Shown piece by piece: positions 15,783 to 26,455 of a stretch of DNA of 64,000 nucleotides (the stretch's first letter is position 1; each line of letters opens with the position of its first letter). Both the position numbers and the translations under genes were made by a program. The notes beneath the pieces are model-generated. The model was not told where the DNA came from and searched no databases. It saw only the letters and a program-made list of their open reading frames with translations. This DNA comes from Mesobacillus jeotgali. Its GTDB lineage: Bacteria; Bacillota; Bacilli; Bacillales; Cytobacillaceae. The DNA lies in the NCBI RefSeq assembly GCF_900166585.1, contig NZ_FVZC01000009.1, positions 2,475,572 to 2,539,571 on the forward strand, written 5' to 3'.

Positions 15783-17678
15783 TTAGGATTGAAATACTTT
15801 TTGAGCCTCATACTCCTTCTGGAAGGAGTATTTTTTTTCGACATATACATCATGCCACATCATGAACATCAGAACAGTCCAGATTTTACGGCTGTTGTCT
15901 GCCTTGTTCTGGCAGTGCTCATCCAATAATTTTAAAAGATACGATTTATTGATCAGATGTTCTGTGTTGCTTTCTTTTATCAGGTTCTTGGCCCATTCAT
16001 TCATTTCATCCTTCAGCCAGTGGCGGATCGGCACTGGGAAGCCAAGCTTCTTCCGGGTCAATACGTGCTCAGGAACCACACCCTCTGCCGCTTTACGCAA
16101 AATATACTTAGTCGTATTATTGGCAGTCTTAAGGCTTGTAGGAATCTTTGATGCTGTTTCAAAAACAATTTTATCAAGGAATGGTACGCGAAGCTCAAGT
16201 GAGTGAGCCATTGTCATTTTATCAGCCTTCAATAGAATATCGCCGCGCATCCACGTATGGATATCAATATACTGCATTGTATCAACCGGGTCATACCCTC
16301 TGCTCTCTCTGTATAGAGGCTTTGTGATATCCCTATAATCGTACTGGCCGTTATATACGTGCAGCAGCTCGCTTTTCTCTTTTTCAGAGAACATCTTCGC
16401 ATTCCCGATATAACGCTCTTCCATTGGCGTCACACCGCGCTCAATGAAGCTTTTCCCCTTCATTCCATCCGGCATTATTTTCGAAATGCCTTTAAGCATA
16501 GCTTTCCCTGCCTGAGGAATCTTGTTGAACATCTCCAAATCCTGCGGTTCACGATAAATATTGTATCCGCCGAACAATTCATCCGCACCTTCACCAGACA
16601 GAACAACCGTTACATGTTTCCTGGCTTCACGCGCAACGAAATACAAAGGTATAGCTGCCGGGTCCGCAAGCGGATCATCCATATGCCACATGATTTTAGG
16701 AAGTTCATCCATGTATTCCTGAGGGCTGATTACATAACTGATGTTTTCAACACCAAGTCGATCCGCCGTTTCCTTCGCTACGTCAATCTCACTGAAGCCA
16801 TTCTGTTCAAAACCAACAGAGAATGTCTTGATTCCAGGATGATATTGCTTCGCAATCGATGCAATGATGGAAGAATCGATTCCACCGGAAAGGAATGAAC
16901 CAACTGGCACATCACTGCGCATGTGGATTTTCACCGAATCGAACAGAACATCCCTGATCTCCTTCGTGAATTCATCCTCAGATTTGTGGATTGGCGAGAA
17001 ACTAGCTTTCCAATAACGTTTGATTTCCATCGGTGAACCGATTTTCTTTGTAAAATAATGCCCTGGTTCAAGCTTGTAGATGCCTTCGGACATTGTATTA
17101 GGTTCTGGAACGAACTGATAAGTCAAATAATGTTGAAGAGACTTATAATCAATCACATCATTCTCAAGTGCAAGCAAAATACTCTTCTTTTCAGATCCGA
17201 AGAAAGTACGATTCTCATCTTCAAAGTAGAAGAAAGGCTTAATGCCAAAATGGTCACGAGCGCCATAAAGAACCTGTTCCTGCTTATCCCAGATAACAAA
17301 TGCGAACATTCCGCGAAGCTTGTCGACAGCCTGCTCTTTAAGATGGCTGTAAAGGGCAATGATAACTTCAGTATCTGAATGAGTTTCGAATGTAAGGCCT
17401 TCTTCGATCAACTCTTCACGAAGCTCAAGATAGTTGTAGATTTCTCCGTTAAAAATGATCCAGTAACGTTCGTTTTCATAGGTCAAAGGCTGATGTCCAG
17501 CCTCCAGGTCGATGATGCTCAGGCGTCGGAAGCCGAATTGGATATGCTCATCATAAAAATACCCATCATCATCTGGACCGCGGTGGGTAATGATATCATT
17601 CATATTTTTGAACAGCTGCTTTTCATCGCTGCTGAATTCTTGTGCTTTTTCATGTACACAACCGATAAAGCCACACAT
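15783..17678 (-). CDS. asnB: Asparagine synthetase (glutamine-hydrolysing)
   Basis: Makes asparagine from aspartate, ATP and glutamine. The N-terminal class II glutaminase begins MCGFIGCV, with Cys2 as nucleophile, which fixes the start at 17678 even though an in-frame ATG lies at 17699. The C-terminal synthetase domain has the PP-loop LSGGIDSS near residue 258. The 631-aa length is normal. It lies downstream of metK but behind a terminator and a 280-bp gap, so it likely has its own promoter. Confidence 0.95.
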   Translation of the reverse strand: MCGFIGCVHEKAQEFSSDEKQLFKNMNDIITHRGPDDDGYFYDEHIQFGFRRLSIIDLEAGHQPLTYENERYWIIFNGEIYNYLELREELIEEGLTFETHSDTEVIIALYSHLKEQAVDKLRGMFAFVIWDKQEQVLYGARDHFGIKPFFYFEDENRTFFGSEKKSILLALENDVIDYKSLQHYLTYQFVPEPNTMSEGIYKLEPGHYFTKKIGSPMEIKRYWKASFSPIHKSEDEFTKEIRDVLFDSVKIHMRSDVPVGSFLSGGIDSSIIASIAKQYHPGIKTFSVGFEQNGFSEIDVAKETADRLGVENISYVISPQEYMDELPKIMWHMDDPLADPAAIPLYFVAREARKHVTVVLSGEGADELFGGYNIYREPQDLEMFNKIPQAGKAMLKGISKIMPDGMKGKSFIERGVTPMEERYIGNAKMFSEKEKSELLHVYNGQYDYRDITKPLYRESRGYDPVDTMQYIDIHTWMRGDILLKADKMTMAHSLELRVPFLDKIVFETASKIPTSLKTANNTTKYILRKAAEGVVPEHVLTRKKLGFPVPIRHWLKDEMNEWAKNLIKESNTEHLINKSYLLKLLDEHCQNKADNSRKIWTVLMFMMWHDVYVEKKYSFQKEYEAQKVFQS

Positions 17679-17954
17679 TATGTACTTCACCTTCTCCATT
17701 TCAGAAAAAATTTATTGTTATTTCCAATGATTTTTTACGTTCAACGCTGTTTTCAATTGGTTCATTGCATGTCGTTAGAATGAGCTAAAAACAATAAAGT
17801 TCGCGAAAAAAGCAGTCTCTAAAAACATACCATCTTATACTATCATTAAACGCATAATTTTTGCAGTAAAATCTAAGGGAAATTTAAGGTAATACTTTAT
17901 TTTACACCTTTTGAACCATTCGCAAACACTGTCAATCCATTGATTTGACGTCAA

Positions 17955-17997
17955 ATAATAAAGGGAGTTACATATTTCTATGCAACTCCCCTTGTGA
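17955..17997 (-). terminator. Terminator of metK
   Basis: On the minus strand AGGGGAGTTGCATA pairs with TATGTAACTCCCTT, followed by TATTATTT, starting a few bases after the metK stop. The rest of 17679-17954 shows no gene; it should hold the asnB promoter. Confidence 0.8.
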
Positions 17998-17999
17998 TT

Positions 18000-19202
18000 T
18001 TATTTTCCTTCTGCCTGAGTGCGAAGTGTTTCAGCTTTGTCAGTACGCTCCCATGGAAGATCCACGTCAGAACGTCCAAAATGTCCATAAGCAGCTGTCT
18101 GCTTGTAAATTGGCTTGCGCAGATCAAGCATGTTGATGATTCCTGCAGGACGAAGGTCGAAGTTGCTTTCAACAACGTCAATCAGTACGTCTTCGCTCAC
18201 TTTACCTGTTCCGAATGTATCGATAGAGATGGATACCGGACGGGCAACGCCGATTGCGTATGCAAGCTGAACTTCAACCTTTTCAGCAAGGCCTGCAGCT
18301 ACGATGTTCTTCGCAACGTAACGTGCAGCGTATGCAGCTGAACGGTCAACTTTTGTAGGATCCTTACCAGAGAATGCGCCTCCGCCGTGGCGAGCATATC
18401 CGCCGTAAGTATCAACGATGATCTTGCGGCCAGTAAGTCCTGCATCACCTTGTGGTCCGCCGATAACGAAACGGCCAGTTGGGTTAATGAAGTATTTTGT
18501 GTTTTCATCGATCAGCTCTGCCGGTACGACAGGGTTGATGACATGTTCCTTAAGGTTGCGCTGGATTTGCTCAAGCGAAACTTCAGGATGGTGCTGTGTT
18601 GAGATAACGATTGTATCGATGCGGACTGGCTTGTCATTTTCATCGTATTCAACTGTTACCTGAGTTTTTCCGTCTGGACGAAGGTAAGGAAGGATTTCTT
18701 CCTTGCGAACTTCAGTCAGGCGGCGTGAAAGCTTGTGAGCAAGCGAAATCGGAAGAGGCATAAGCTCTTTCGTTTCATTGCACGCAAAACCAAACATTAA
18801 GCCCTGGTCTCCAGCTCCGATTGCTTCGATTTCCGCATCGGACATTTGACCTTCACGTGCTTCAAGAGCCTGGTCAACACCCATTGCAATATCAGCTGAC
18901 TGCTCGTCAATAGAAGTCAAGACTGCGCAAGTTTCAGAGTCGAAACCATACTTCGCACGAGTGTAGCCAATTTCCTTTACTGTTTCACGAACGATTTTTG
19001 GAATATCTACGTATGTAGATGTAGTAATTTCCCCTGCAACTAGTACAAGGCCTGTAGTAACTGATGTTTCAGCAGCAACACGTGCGTTGGCATCCTTCGC
19101 AAGGATCGCATCCAAAATTGCGTCAGAAATCTGGTCGCAAATTTTATCCGGATGGCCTTCTGTTACTGATTCAGAAGTGAACAAACGGCGTTTGTTTGAC
19201 AT
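18000..19202 (-). CDS. metK: S-adenosylmethionine synthetase
   Basis: Forms SAM from methionine and ATP. The 400-aa sequence has the family hallmarks [12 protein letters not shown] near residue 14, GAGDQG(LMFG) near 118 and the P-loop-like [19 protein letters not shown] near 265. ATG 19202 follows GGGAGG at 8 bp; reading further to 19247 has no support. A SAM riboswitch upstream explains its control by its own product. Confidence 0.97.
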   Translation of the reverse strand: MSNKRRLFTSESVTEGHPDKICDQISDAILDAILAKDANARVAAETSVTTGLVLVAGEITTSTYVDIPKIVRETVKEIGYTRAKYGFDSETCAVLTSIDEQSADIAMGVDQALEAREGQMSDAEIEAIGAGDQGLMFGFACNETKELMPLPISLAHKLSRRLTEVRKEEILPYLRPDGKTQVTVEYDENDKPVRIDTIVISTQHHPEVSLEQIQRNLKEHVINPVVPAELIDENTKYFINPTGRFVIGGPQGDAGLTGRKIIVDTYGGYARHGGGAFSGKDPTKVDRSAAYAARYVAKNIVAAGLAEKVEVQLAYAIGVARPVSISIDTFGTGKVSEDVLIDVVESNFDLRPAGIINMLDLRKPIYKQTAAYGHFGRSDVDLPWERTDKAETLRTQAEGK

Positions 19203-19426
19203 CTGAGTTCCTCCCTCATTTATAAAAATAGATCGAGGCTGTCCCAATACAAACCTCGGTTGATACGGTACTCATTCCCTATGTAGTATGAAATAAACGC
19301 TGAGTTTTTATTAGAAAAATTTGTTTAGGATTCATGATGAATTTCTTTTTCCTAATCTACCCACGGGAGCAATGACACCAAAGAAGGCAGTTCACCAGTT
19401 TTTCTGGGAACAGAAAAAAGCAATAT

Positions 19427-19623
19427 AAAAAACCTCTCCAATTCATGAGGAAAGGTTTTGCTTCAATCCGCGCCTTTCGCTCTTATCGTTCAAGGGCAAT
19501 TCCCTTGCGTCAGGTTAGCACCTTTGCCCGAAGTCTATCAGCATTTTCAAAAGCTGTTTTTCCTCGTTTGCAGGTTGCTGGGTTTCATTGGGCCTGTCCC
19601 TCCACCAGCTCGGGATAAGAGAG
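19427..19623 (-). promoter_or_regulatory. SAM-I (S-box) riboswitch with terminator
   Basis: Minus strand: P1 arms CTCTTATC (about 19615) and GATAAGAG (about 19480) enclose S-box signatures GAGCTGGTGGAGGGA, GGCCCAATGAAACCC, AGCAACC and GGTGCTAACC. The aptamer is about 19479-19623. A hairpin at 19428-19458 (AAACCTTTCC with GGAGAGGTTT, then a T run) is the terminator. SAM binding should stop metK transcription. The 225 bp between it and metK hold only leader sequence. Confidence 0.95.
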
Positions 19624-19748
19624 TATCCGTTCAAATCAAAATCATAACGAACCTATAATAGCATGTCAATGGTTTTCTTGATAAAAATGTCGATTGGTGT
19701 TGAAAGATTTTCTGCAAAATAAAAAGCTGCCTCATCGACCCATTTTAC

Positions 19749-19843
19749 TTGACTATATAAAGAAAGAATTATATAACGCAATTTAGGGACAAGGTAATTT
19801 TTTGTTGCATTAGTATAGATTAATTAAATCAATGTGTTATACT
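19749..19843 (+). promoter_or_regulatory. pckA promoter region with CcpN-like box
   Basis: TTGACT (19749-19754) and TATAAC (19772-19777) are spaced by 17 bp and form a good sigma-A promoter. Further down, TGTGTTATACT (19833-19843) fits the CcpN consensus as I recall it (TRTGHYATAYW) and overlaps a second -10-like TATACT. CcpN represses pckA under glycolytic conditions in B. subtilis. The binding site is a motif match only. Confidence 0.5.
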
Positions 19844-19903
19844 ATTACCGTGATGTAACCACTTACAAAAATATTAATCTTTTAAAAAGGAAGGTATTCT
19901 CCG

Positions 19904-21493
19904 ATGAACGTTGTAGGAATATCAAACGAACTTTCAGCATTATTAAAAGGAAGCAATGTACAGGTACAGCTTTCTGTTCCCCAGCTCGTGGAAAAGGTGC
20001 TTAACCGCAACGAAGGCCTTCTGACTTCCACTGGTGCAGTCAGAGCGACTACTGGTAAATACACTGGCCGTTCACCTAAAGATAAATTCATTGTTGAAGA
20101 AGAATCCGTCAAGGACAAGATTGACTGGGGTCCTGTAAACCAGCCGATCTCCGAGGAATCCTTCACAAAGCTATATAATAAGGTATTGAAATTCCTCAAA
20201 GAAAAAGAAGAGGTTTTCGTCTTCAACGGATTCGCAGGCGCGGACAAAAAATACCGCCTTCCAATCCAGGTCATCAATGAATATGCATGGCACAACCTGT
20301 TTGCCCATCAATTGTTCATCCGCCCGACAGAGGAAGATCTTGCAGAACATAAAGCCGAATTCACGGTCATTTCAGCTCCTACTTTCAAGGCAGACCCTGA
20401 GGTTGATGGCACAAATTCCGAGACCTTCATCATCGTTTCTTTTGAACAACGCGTCGTGTTGATCGGGGGAACTGAATATGCAGGCGAAATGAAAAAGTCA
20501 ATTTTTTCAGTAATGAACTATCTGCTTCCGGAAAACGGCATCCTTTCTATGCACTGCTCTGCAAACGTGGGACGTGAAGGCGATGTAGCATTGTTCTTCG
20601 GACTGTCAGGAACAGGTAAGACAACTCTTTCCGCCGATAATAATCGCCGCTTGATTGGCGATGACGAGCACGGCTGGTCACCAAACGGTGTTTTCAATAT
20701 CGAAGGCGGCTGCTATGCAAAGTGCATCAACTTATCAAAGGAAAAAGAACCGCAAATCTTTGATGCAATCCGCTTCGGATCTGTTCTTGAAAACGTCGTG
20801 GTGAATGACGAAACGCGAGTAGCTGATTATGATGATGGCAGCCTGACAGAAAATACTCGCGCTGCGTACCCAATCCAGGCGATCGATAATATTGTAGACC
20901 CAAGCATTGCAGGCCATCCAAACGCAATTGTATTCCTTACAGCCGACGCTTTCGGAGTTCTGCCTCCTATCGCCAAGCTGACGAAGGAACAAGCGATGTA
21001 CCACTTCCTGAGCGGTTACACTTCGAAGTTGGCGGGCACAGAACGCGGTATCACGTCACCGCAAGCAACTTTCTCAACCTGCTTCGGCTCACCATTCCTG
21101 CCGCTAGCAGCAACAAGATACGCTGAAATGCTCGGTGAAAAAATCGATGAGCACAACGCGAAGGTATTCCTAGTCAACACAGGATGGACAGGCGGAGAAT
21201 ACGGAACTGGAAGCCGCATGAAACTTGCCTTCACACGTGCAATGGTTCAGGCAGCACTTGAAGGCGAACTGAACAATGTCGAAACAGTCAAAGACGAAAT
21301 CTTCGGCCTTGATATCCCGCTGCATGTACCAGGAGTACCTGACGATGTCCTGCAGCCAATCAAAACCTGGAGCAACCAGGACGCTTACTACGCAAAAGCA
21401 AACGAGCTTGCCGACAAGTTCCGCGCAAACTTTAAAAAGTTCACAAACGTACCGTCAGAAATCGAAGAAAAAGGCGGACCAACAGCGAAATAG
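19904..21493 (+). CDS. pckA: Phosphoenolpyruvate carboxykinase (ATP)
   Basis: Gluconeogenic conversion of oxaloacetate plus ATP to phosphoenolpyruvate, 529 aa. Kinase-1a P-loop [11 protein letters not shown] near residue 235, kinase-2 LIGDDEHGW just after it, and the N-terminal [26 protein letters not shown] upstream of the ATG. Position between divergent metK and ytmB is as in B. subtilis. A terminator follows. Confidence 0.97.
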   Translation: MNVVGISNELSALLKGSNVQVQLSVPQLVEKVLNRNEGLLTSTGAVRATTGKYTGRSPKDKFIVEEESVKDKIDWGPVNQPISEESFTKLYNKVLKFLKEKEEVFVFNGFAGADKKYRLPIQVINEYAWHNLFAHQLFIRPTEEDLAEHKAEFTVISAPTFKADPEVDGTNSETFIIVSFEQRVVLIGGTEYAGEMKKSIFSVMNYLLPENGILSMHCSANVGREGDVALFFGLSGTGKTTLSADNNRRLIGDDEHGWSPNGVFNIEGGCYAKCINLSKEKEPQIFDAIRFGSVLENVVVNDETRVADYDDGSLTENTRAAYPIQAIDNIVDPSIAGHPNAIVFLTADAFGVLPPIAKLTKEQAMYHFLSGYTSKLAGTERGITSPQATFSTCFGSPFLPLAATRYAEMLGEKIDEHNAKVFLVNTGWTGGEYGTGSRMKLAFTRAMVQAALEGELNNVETVKDEIFGLDIPLHVPGVPDDVLQPIKTWSNQDAYYAKANELADKFRANFKKFTNVPSEIEEKGGPTAK

Positions 21494-21503
21494 GAATTTG
21501 ATT

Positions 21504-21540
21504 AGGGCCATCTCTCTAGAGGAGATGGCTTTTGTTTTGT
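21504..21540 (+). terminator. Terminator of pckA
   Basis: GCCATCTC and GGAGATGGC arms with loop TCTAGA and a following T-rich tract, 13 bp after the stop codon. Confidence 0.85.
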
Positions 21541-21676
21541 TGTTTTTCCGGCTATTGGTATTCTTTTTTAGAAATGACTAACCCCCTTTGGCTCTCATTT
21601 AAATCTCAGCACCTATACTTAAGCTTTATGTTCAAGTCTTTGTAATCTCCGGCTGTATTATGGTGCTGTTTGATAG

Positions 21677-22536
21677 TAATTACACCTTTATGACGTCCAT
21701 CCTTGCCATCCTAGACACATAAGACCCCCGTTCGCCCCTAAATGCACCCTTATGGCGTACCTCCTGGACACATAAGACCTCCGTTCGCCACTAATTGCAC
21801 CCTTATAGCGTACATCCCGGACACATAAGACCCCCGTTCGCCTCTAATTGAACCCTTATGGCATACCTCCTGGACACATAAGACCCCCGTTCGCCCCTAA
21901 TTGCGCCCTTATGGCGTACCTGCTGGACACATAAGACCTCCGTTCGCCCCTAATTGCACCCTTATGGCGTACCTCCCGGACACATAAGACCTCCGTTCGG
22001 CCCTAATTGCACCCTTATGGGGTCCACGCTCGACACATAAGACTCCCGTTCGCCCCTAAATGCACCCTTATGCTTGCCTAGCCAGACACATAAGACTCCC
22101 GTTCACCCCTAATTGCACCCTTATGACTGCCTTCCTGGACACATAAGACCTCCGTTCGCCTCTAATTGCACCCTTATGTCATACCTCCTGGACACATAAG
22201 ACCCCCGTTCGCCCCTAATTGCACCCTTATGGGGTCCACGCTCGACACATAAGACTCCCGTTCACCCCTAATTGCACCCTTATGGCGTACCTCCCGGACA
22301 TATAAGACCTCCGTTCGGCCCTAATTGCACCCTTATGGGGTCCACGCTCGACACATAAGACTCCCGTTCGCCCCTAAATGCACCCTTATGCTTGCCTAGC
22401 CAGACACATAAGACTCCCGTTCGTGACTAATTGCACCCTTATAACTGCCTAGCCAGACACATAAGACCTCCGTTCACCCCTAATTGCACCCTTATGTCAT
22501 ACCACCTTGACACATAAGACCCCCATTCACACCTAA
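21677..22536 (+). repeat. Tandem repeat array B, exact 53-bp period, 16 cores
   Basis: The core GACACATAAGAC begins at 21714 and recurs every 53 bp without a single insertion or deletion, ending at 22509 (16 copies; one has GACATATAAG). A typical unit continues CCCCGTTCGCCCCTAATTGC and then ACCCTTATGGCGTACCTCC. Each unit holds opposed half-sites CATAAG and CTTATG. A block of about 2.5 units (from 21979) recurs from 22297, 318 bp or six units later, with few changes. The array lies between convergent pckA and ytmB. There are no variable spacers, so it is not a CRISPR array. 21541-21676 holds nothing else recognised. Confidence 0.95.
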
Positions 22537-22597
22537 ACTGGCCACATGCTTTTACAAGTTCCCTCTCCCCAACTCGGCACTCGCTTTTTTTCCAATA

Positions 22598-22625
22598 AAA
22601 AACAGAGCACAATAATGTGCCCTGC
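22598..22625 (-). terminator. Terminator of ytmB
   Basis: Minus strand: AGGGCAC and GTGCTCT arms followed by GTTTTTTATT, next to the ytmB stop codon. Confidence 0.75.
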
Positions 22626-22868
22626 TCAGTTCGTTGAATTCAATGAAACTAATTGGTAAGTAATTGTAGTCTCTTTCGCTGTCCACTCGACTTTTGAAAT
22701 GACGCCGGTTCCAGTCAGGTCGCCTTCGATGGTTTTTTTGACTTCTAGCGGAATGTCAATTGGATAGAGCCTGTAGCCTTCCTTTTTCAGAGAGAAGAAA
22801 TTGTCTTCGAGCCTAATTTCGCGGCCTTTTGTCACGATCATTGTATTCAACTCTAATGGCATCCCCAT
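22626..22868 (-). CDS. ytmB: YtmB family protein (DUF2584)
   Basis: Small cytoplasmic beta-rich protein of 80 aa (MGMPLELNTMIVTKGRE at the start), of a family confined to Bacillus relatives and of unknown function. AGGAGCGAAAACA precedes the ATG. It follows ytmA by 48 bp and is probably co-transcribed. The ytmA-ytmB pair next to pckA is as in B. subtilis. Confidence 0.85.
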   Translation of the reverse strand: MGMPLELNTMIVTKGREIRLEDNFFSLKKEGYRLYPIDIPLEVKKTIEGDLTGTGVISKVEWTAKETTITYQLVSLNSTN

Positions 22869-22916
22869 TGTTTTCGCTCCTCTTCACTAGTAACTTCAAA
22901 ATTCATTTTATCATTG

Positions 22917-23699
22917 TTATGGCTGTGATTTCATCCAATTCGTTAAATCAGTGACCACTTTCCGGTTCATCACCGGCGGGAAGTAGTGTGTATATTCATC
23001 AAAGTACCAGCTTTCCACGGGCTTGTCCAACTCTTTTAACCGTTTCTCAATCCGATATGAATGTTCAGCGGAAACATTACGGTCATTGCGGCCATGGATC
23101 AGCAGGACAGGAGACATCAGACTTTCGATTTCGTACAATGGTGTCCTGAATTTATAACGGTTTGGCACCTTTTTTGGCGATCCGCCGATTACCCTCTTCA
23201 TCATCCTCCGCAGGTCTTTTCTTTCCACATATGTTAAGAACATATCGGTCACTCCTCCCCAGGTGACGACCGAGGCTGTCTCGGGAAACTGGATGGCCGT
23301 CAGCAGGGCCATTAAACCGCCGCGGGAAAAACCAAACACATGGACCCTCGCGACCCAGGGCAGGGACTGAAGCAAGCTGAAGCCGGCAAAAGCATCAACA
23401 CGGTCATCTCCTCCAAAATCCTCATCTCCTTCACCGCCCTGGTTTCCACGGTAAAAAGGAGCGAACACCGTAAACCCTTCGGCAGCAAATTGCGCAATCC
23501 GGGCTGGCCTGACCTTTCCTACATTTTTTATACCGCCACGCAGATATAGGAATCCTTCCGTCCCCCTGCCGTCAGCCGGTCTAGCCAGCAGGCCTTTTAC
23601 CCGCAGACCTCCTGCAAGGTAGGTCACCATCTCCATATCTACTGCAGGGTTAGGGGAAGGAAATTTAAAAGCGGATATCATTTGGCCGTCATTTTCCAC
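22917..23699 (-). CDS. ytmA: Prolyl-oligopeptidase-like alpha/beta hydrolase YtmA
   Basis: Serine hydrolase of about 260 aa. Nucleophile elbow FGFSRGGLMALL, Asp in LLIHGRNDRNV and His in EYTHYFPP near the C-terminus form the expected S9-type triad. GTG 23699 is preferred because AGAGGAGT lies 8 bp upstream; the reading to 23771 begins with a cysteine-rich segment unlike the family. Substrate unknown. Confidence 0.82.
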   Translation of the reverse strand: MENDGQMISAFKFPSPNPAVDMEMVTYLAGGLRVKGLLARPADGRGTEGFLYLRGGIKNVGKVRPARIAQFAAEGFTVFAPFYRGNQGGEGDEDFGGDDRVDAFAGFSLLQSLPWVARVHVFGFSRGGLMALLTAIQFPETASVVTWGGVTDMFLTYVERKDLRRMMKRVIGGSPKKVPNRYKFRTPLYEIESLMSPVLLIHGRNDRNVSAEHSYRIEKRLKELDKPVESWYFDEYTHYFPPVMNRKVVTDLTNWMKSQP

Positions 23700-23819
23700 C
23701 TTAATCACTCCTCTTATATGAATTTTTTTCGATTTTGCTACTGGGCATTCACACATTTTCTCCATCCTCATACATTATCGTAAGCCCAATTTAAGACAGA
23801 TTTTTTAGGAGGCATTTTT

Positions 23820-24815
23820 ATGAAAAAATGGTTCAAGGCCGGTTTTGCTTTATTTTTGGTTGCCATACTTATTATACCTCTTGCAGCCTGCGGTCAAGAA
23901 AAAGTACAGACTGTTAAGGTTGCAGAGGTAACTCGTTCAATTTTCTATGCTCCTCAATATGTTGCCCTTGCCAAAGGATTTTTTGAGGAAGAAGGCCTGG
24001 AGGTTGAGTTGACGACAACCTGGGGCGGTGACAAGACGATGACTGCCGTGCTGTCGAACGCAGCAGATGTTGCACTCGTTGGTTCCGAAACTTCAATCTA
24101 TGTGTATGCACAGGATTCAAATGACCCGGTGATCAACTTTGCTCAGCTTACCCAGACGGATGGTACCTTCCTTGTTTCCCGGGATAAAATTGATGATTTC
24201 TCCTGGGATCAGTTAAAGGGGGCTACCTATCTTGGTCAACGGACTGGCGGAATGCCGCAAATGGTTGGCGAGTTCGTCCTTAAGAAGCATGGCATCGATC
24301 CAAAGACCGATTTAGAGATGATCCAGAATATTGATTACGCGAATATTCCAAACGCCTTCGCTTCCGGCACCGGAGACTTCGTGCAGCTTTTCGAACCGCA
24401 GGCGAGCCTTTTTGAAAAAGAAGGCAAAGGCCATATTGTCGCTTCATTTGGTACAGAATCCGGTCATGTCCCTTATACCACTTTCATGGCAAAACAAAGC
24501 TTTATGAAGAAAAACCCGGAAACTATTGAAAAATTCACACGAGCAGTTTACAAGGCACAGAAATGGGTCGATTCCCACAGCGCCAAAGAAACAGCTGAAG
24601 CCATACAGGAATACTTTAAAGATACCGATTTAGCTCTCATCGAAACAGTGGTTGATCGTTATAAGAGCCAGGGTTCATATGCGACAGATCCGATTCTGGA
24701 TGAGAAAGAATGGAAAAACCTGCAGGACATCATGGATGAAGCAGGGGAACTTCCTAAGGAAGTCAGCCATGAAACATTAGTGAATACAGAGGTGGCAAAA
24801 GAAATCATGAAATAA
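23820..24815 (+). CDS. ytlA: ABC transporter substrate-binding lipoprotein (NMT1/THI5-like)
   Basis: Signal peptide with lipobox LAACGQ places it on the outer face of the membrane. The 331-aa protein has the NMT1/THI5-like fold, with typical IFYAPQYVALAKGFFEEEGL and SNAADVALVGSETSI. AGGAGG upstream. With ytlC and ytlD it forms a three-gene importer; relatives carry thiamin precursors, riboflavin, sulfonates or nitrate. No TPP riboswitch is visible, so the ligand is open. Confidence 0.87.
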   Translation: MKKWFKAGFALFLVAILIIPLAACGQEKVQTVKVAEVTRSIFYAPQYVALAKGFFEEEGLEVELTTTWGGDKTMTAVLSNAADVALVGSETSIYVYAQDSNDPVINFAQLTQTDGTFLVSRDKIDDFSWDQLKGATYLGQRTGGMPQMVGEFVLKKHGIDPKTDLEMIQNIDYANIPNAFASGTGDFVQLFEPQASLFEKEGKGHIVASFGTESGHVPYTTFMAKQSFMKKNPETIEKFTRAVYKAQKWVDSHSAKETAEAIQEYFKDTDLALIETVVDRYKSQGSYATDPILDEKEWKNLQDIMDEAGELPKEVSHETLVNTEVAKEIMK

Positions 24816-24832
24816 CTGGAGGTTGCAGCCTA

Positions 24833-25609
24833 ATGGACTTTTTGACATTAAGAGGGATCCATCACACTTATTTTACAAAAACATCCGCTGTTACTGCGCT
24901 GAATGATATTTCACTCGATGTCCGGGAAGGGGAGTTTGTTTCCTTCCTGGGTCCGAGCGGCTGCGGCAAGACGACGCTGCTTTCGATTATCGCAGGATTG
25001 ATACAGCCTTCTGACGGACAGGTAAAGCTTGAAGGCAAATCCGTCAAAGAAGCTGCGAATCAAACGGGATACATGCTGCAGCAGGACTACTTATTCCCCT
25101 GGAAAACGATTGAGGAGAATATTTTACTAGGATTAAAGATAAGCAGATCCTTGGAAGATACAAAAAAAGAAGAAGTGTTAGCGCTCCTGAGACAAATGGG
25201 GCTCGAGAATGTGGAGAAGCTTTATCCTAAACAATTGTCGGGCGGGATGCGCCAGCGAGTGGCCCTTGTTAGGACACTGGCAACAGAACCAAAGCTGCTC
25301 ATGCTCGATGAACCCTTTTCCGCGCTTGATTACCAGACGAAATTAAAGCTAGAGGACCTGGTCTCGAACACATTCAAGACATTTGGCAAAACAGCCATCC
25401 TCGTCACACATGATATCGGCGAAGCCATAGCGATGAGTGACCGGATCTTCCTTTTCTCACCAAGGCCAGGCCGATTGCATAAAACCTTTTCCATGCCTGA
25501 AGAGCTTAGGAACCTAAGTCCATTCGAGGCCAGGAACCACCCTTTATACAATGAACTGTTCCAGACTATTTGGAAGGAGTTGGAATCCGTTGAACCAGAA
25601 GAAAACTGA
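24833..25609 (+). CDS. ytlC: ABC transporter ATP-binding protein
   Basis: ATPase of the importer, 258 aa: Walker [12 protein letters not shown]-loop LQQDYLFPW, signature [11 protein letters not shown], Walker B LLMLDEP and H-loop VTHD. It belongs to the SsuB/TauB-type clade, matching the THI5-like binding protein. TGGAGG precedes it, 17 bp after ytlA. Confidence 0.92.
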   Translation: MDFLTLRGIHHTYFTKTSAVTALNDISLDVREGEFVSFLGPSGCGKTTLLSIIAGLIQPSDGQVKLEGKSVKEAANQTGYMLQQDYLFPWKTIEENILLGLKISRSLEDTKKEEVLALLRQMGLENVEKLYPKQLSGGMRQRVALVRTLATEPKLLMLDEPFSALDYQTKLKLEDLVSNTFKTFGKTAILVTHDIGEAIAMSDRIFLFSPRPGRLHKTFSMPEELRNLSPFEARNHPLYNELFQTIWKELESVEPEEN

Positions 25610-26396
25610 ACTCCTTCATCAACAGTACCTGAAAAACCTGAGCAAAGAGCAAAAAATAGTCCGGGTCTATCAATTGCTGATCTTCATCGCCTTTTTTGCA
25701 AGCTGGGAAATCTCGAGCCAGCAAAAATGGATTGACCCACTTCTCTTCAGTTCACCATCAAAAATCTGGAATCTTCTGATTGAGAAGACGCTTGACGGTT
25801 CACTCGCTGTCAATCTTGGCATAACACTGGCAGAGACTGTTCTCGGTTTCATCCTAGGTACTCTTGCTGGTACCATACTGGCAGCAATATTATGGTGGTC
25901 ACCGATGCTCTCCAAAATACTGGACCCATATCTCGTCATATTGAATTCAATGCCTAAGGTGGCGCTTGGACCAATTCTGATTGTCGCTCTTGGCACCAAC
26001 ATGACATCGATCATTGCGATGGGCGCAATCATCTCGGTCATCATCACGACAATCGTTGTCTACACAGCCTTTAAAGAAGTTGACCCTAACTATCTGAAAG
26101 TGCTGCAGACTTTCGGAGCGACAAGGACTCAATGCTTCAGGGAAGCCATTCTCCCTGCATGTTTCCCAACTATTATATCAACCTTGAAAGTGAATGTCGG
26201 ATTGTCATGGGTAGGTGTCATAGTCGGAGAATTCCTTGTTTCAGCAAGAGGCCTTGGATATATGATCATCTATGGATTTCAGGTTTTCAACTTTACCCTC
26301 GTATTCCTCTCACTGCTGGTCATCGCCGTGTTCGCGACAGTGATGTATCAGCTGGTCGAACTGCTTGAAAAGAAACTGATAAAAAGTAATCAGTAA
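25590..26396 (+). CDS. ytlD: ABC transporter permease
   Basis: Membrane subunit with about six helices and the EAA-type loop [19 protein letters not shown] (about residues 180-198). TTG 25590 is the likely start: it follows AAGGAG at about 10 bp and gives [12 protein letters not shown]. It overlaps the ytlC end by 20 bp. A longer reading to 25551 would begin inside ytlC without a ribosome site. Confidence 0.88.
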   Translation: MNQKKTELLHQQYLKNLSKEQKIVRVYQLLIFIAFFASWEISSQQKWIDPLLFSSPSKIWNLLIEKTLDGSLAVNLGITLAETVLGFILGTLAGTILAAILWWSPMLSKILDPYLVILNSMPKVALGPILIVALGTNMTSIIAMGAIISVIITTIVVYTAFKEVDPNYLKVLQTFGATRTQCFREAILPACFPTIISTLKVNVGLSWVGVIVGEFLVSARGLGYMIIYGFQVFNFTLVFLSLLVIAVFATVMYQLVELLEKKLIKSNQ

Positions 26397-26425
26397 AGAA
26401 GTCGGAATATGGTCCGGCTTCTTTC
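26394..26425 (+). terminator. Terminator of ytlACD
   Basis: AGAAGTCGGA and TCCGGCTTCT arms (one G-T pair), followed by TTCACTTTTT, overlapping the ytlD stop. Confidence 0.75.
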
Positions 26426-26455
26426 ACTTTTTGTTTGATAAAGTAGTGCCAGCGT

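Noticed and set aside
21677..22536. CRISPR array
   Set aside because: The whole 53-bp unit is repeated; there are no unique spacers, and no cas genes are present in the window.
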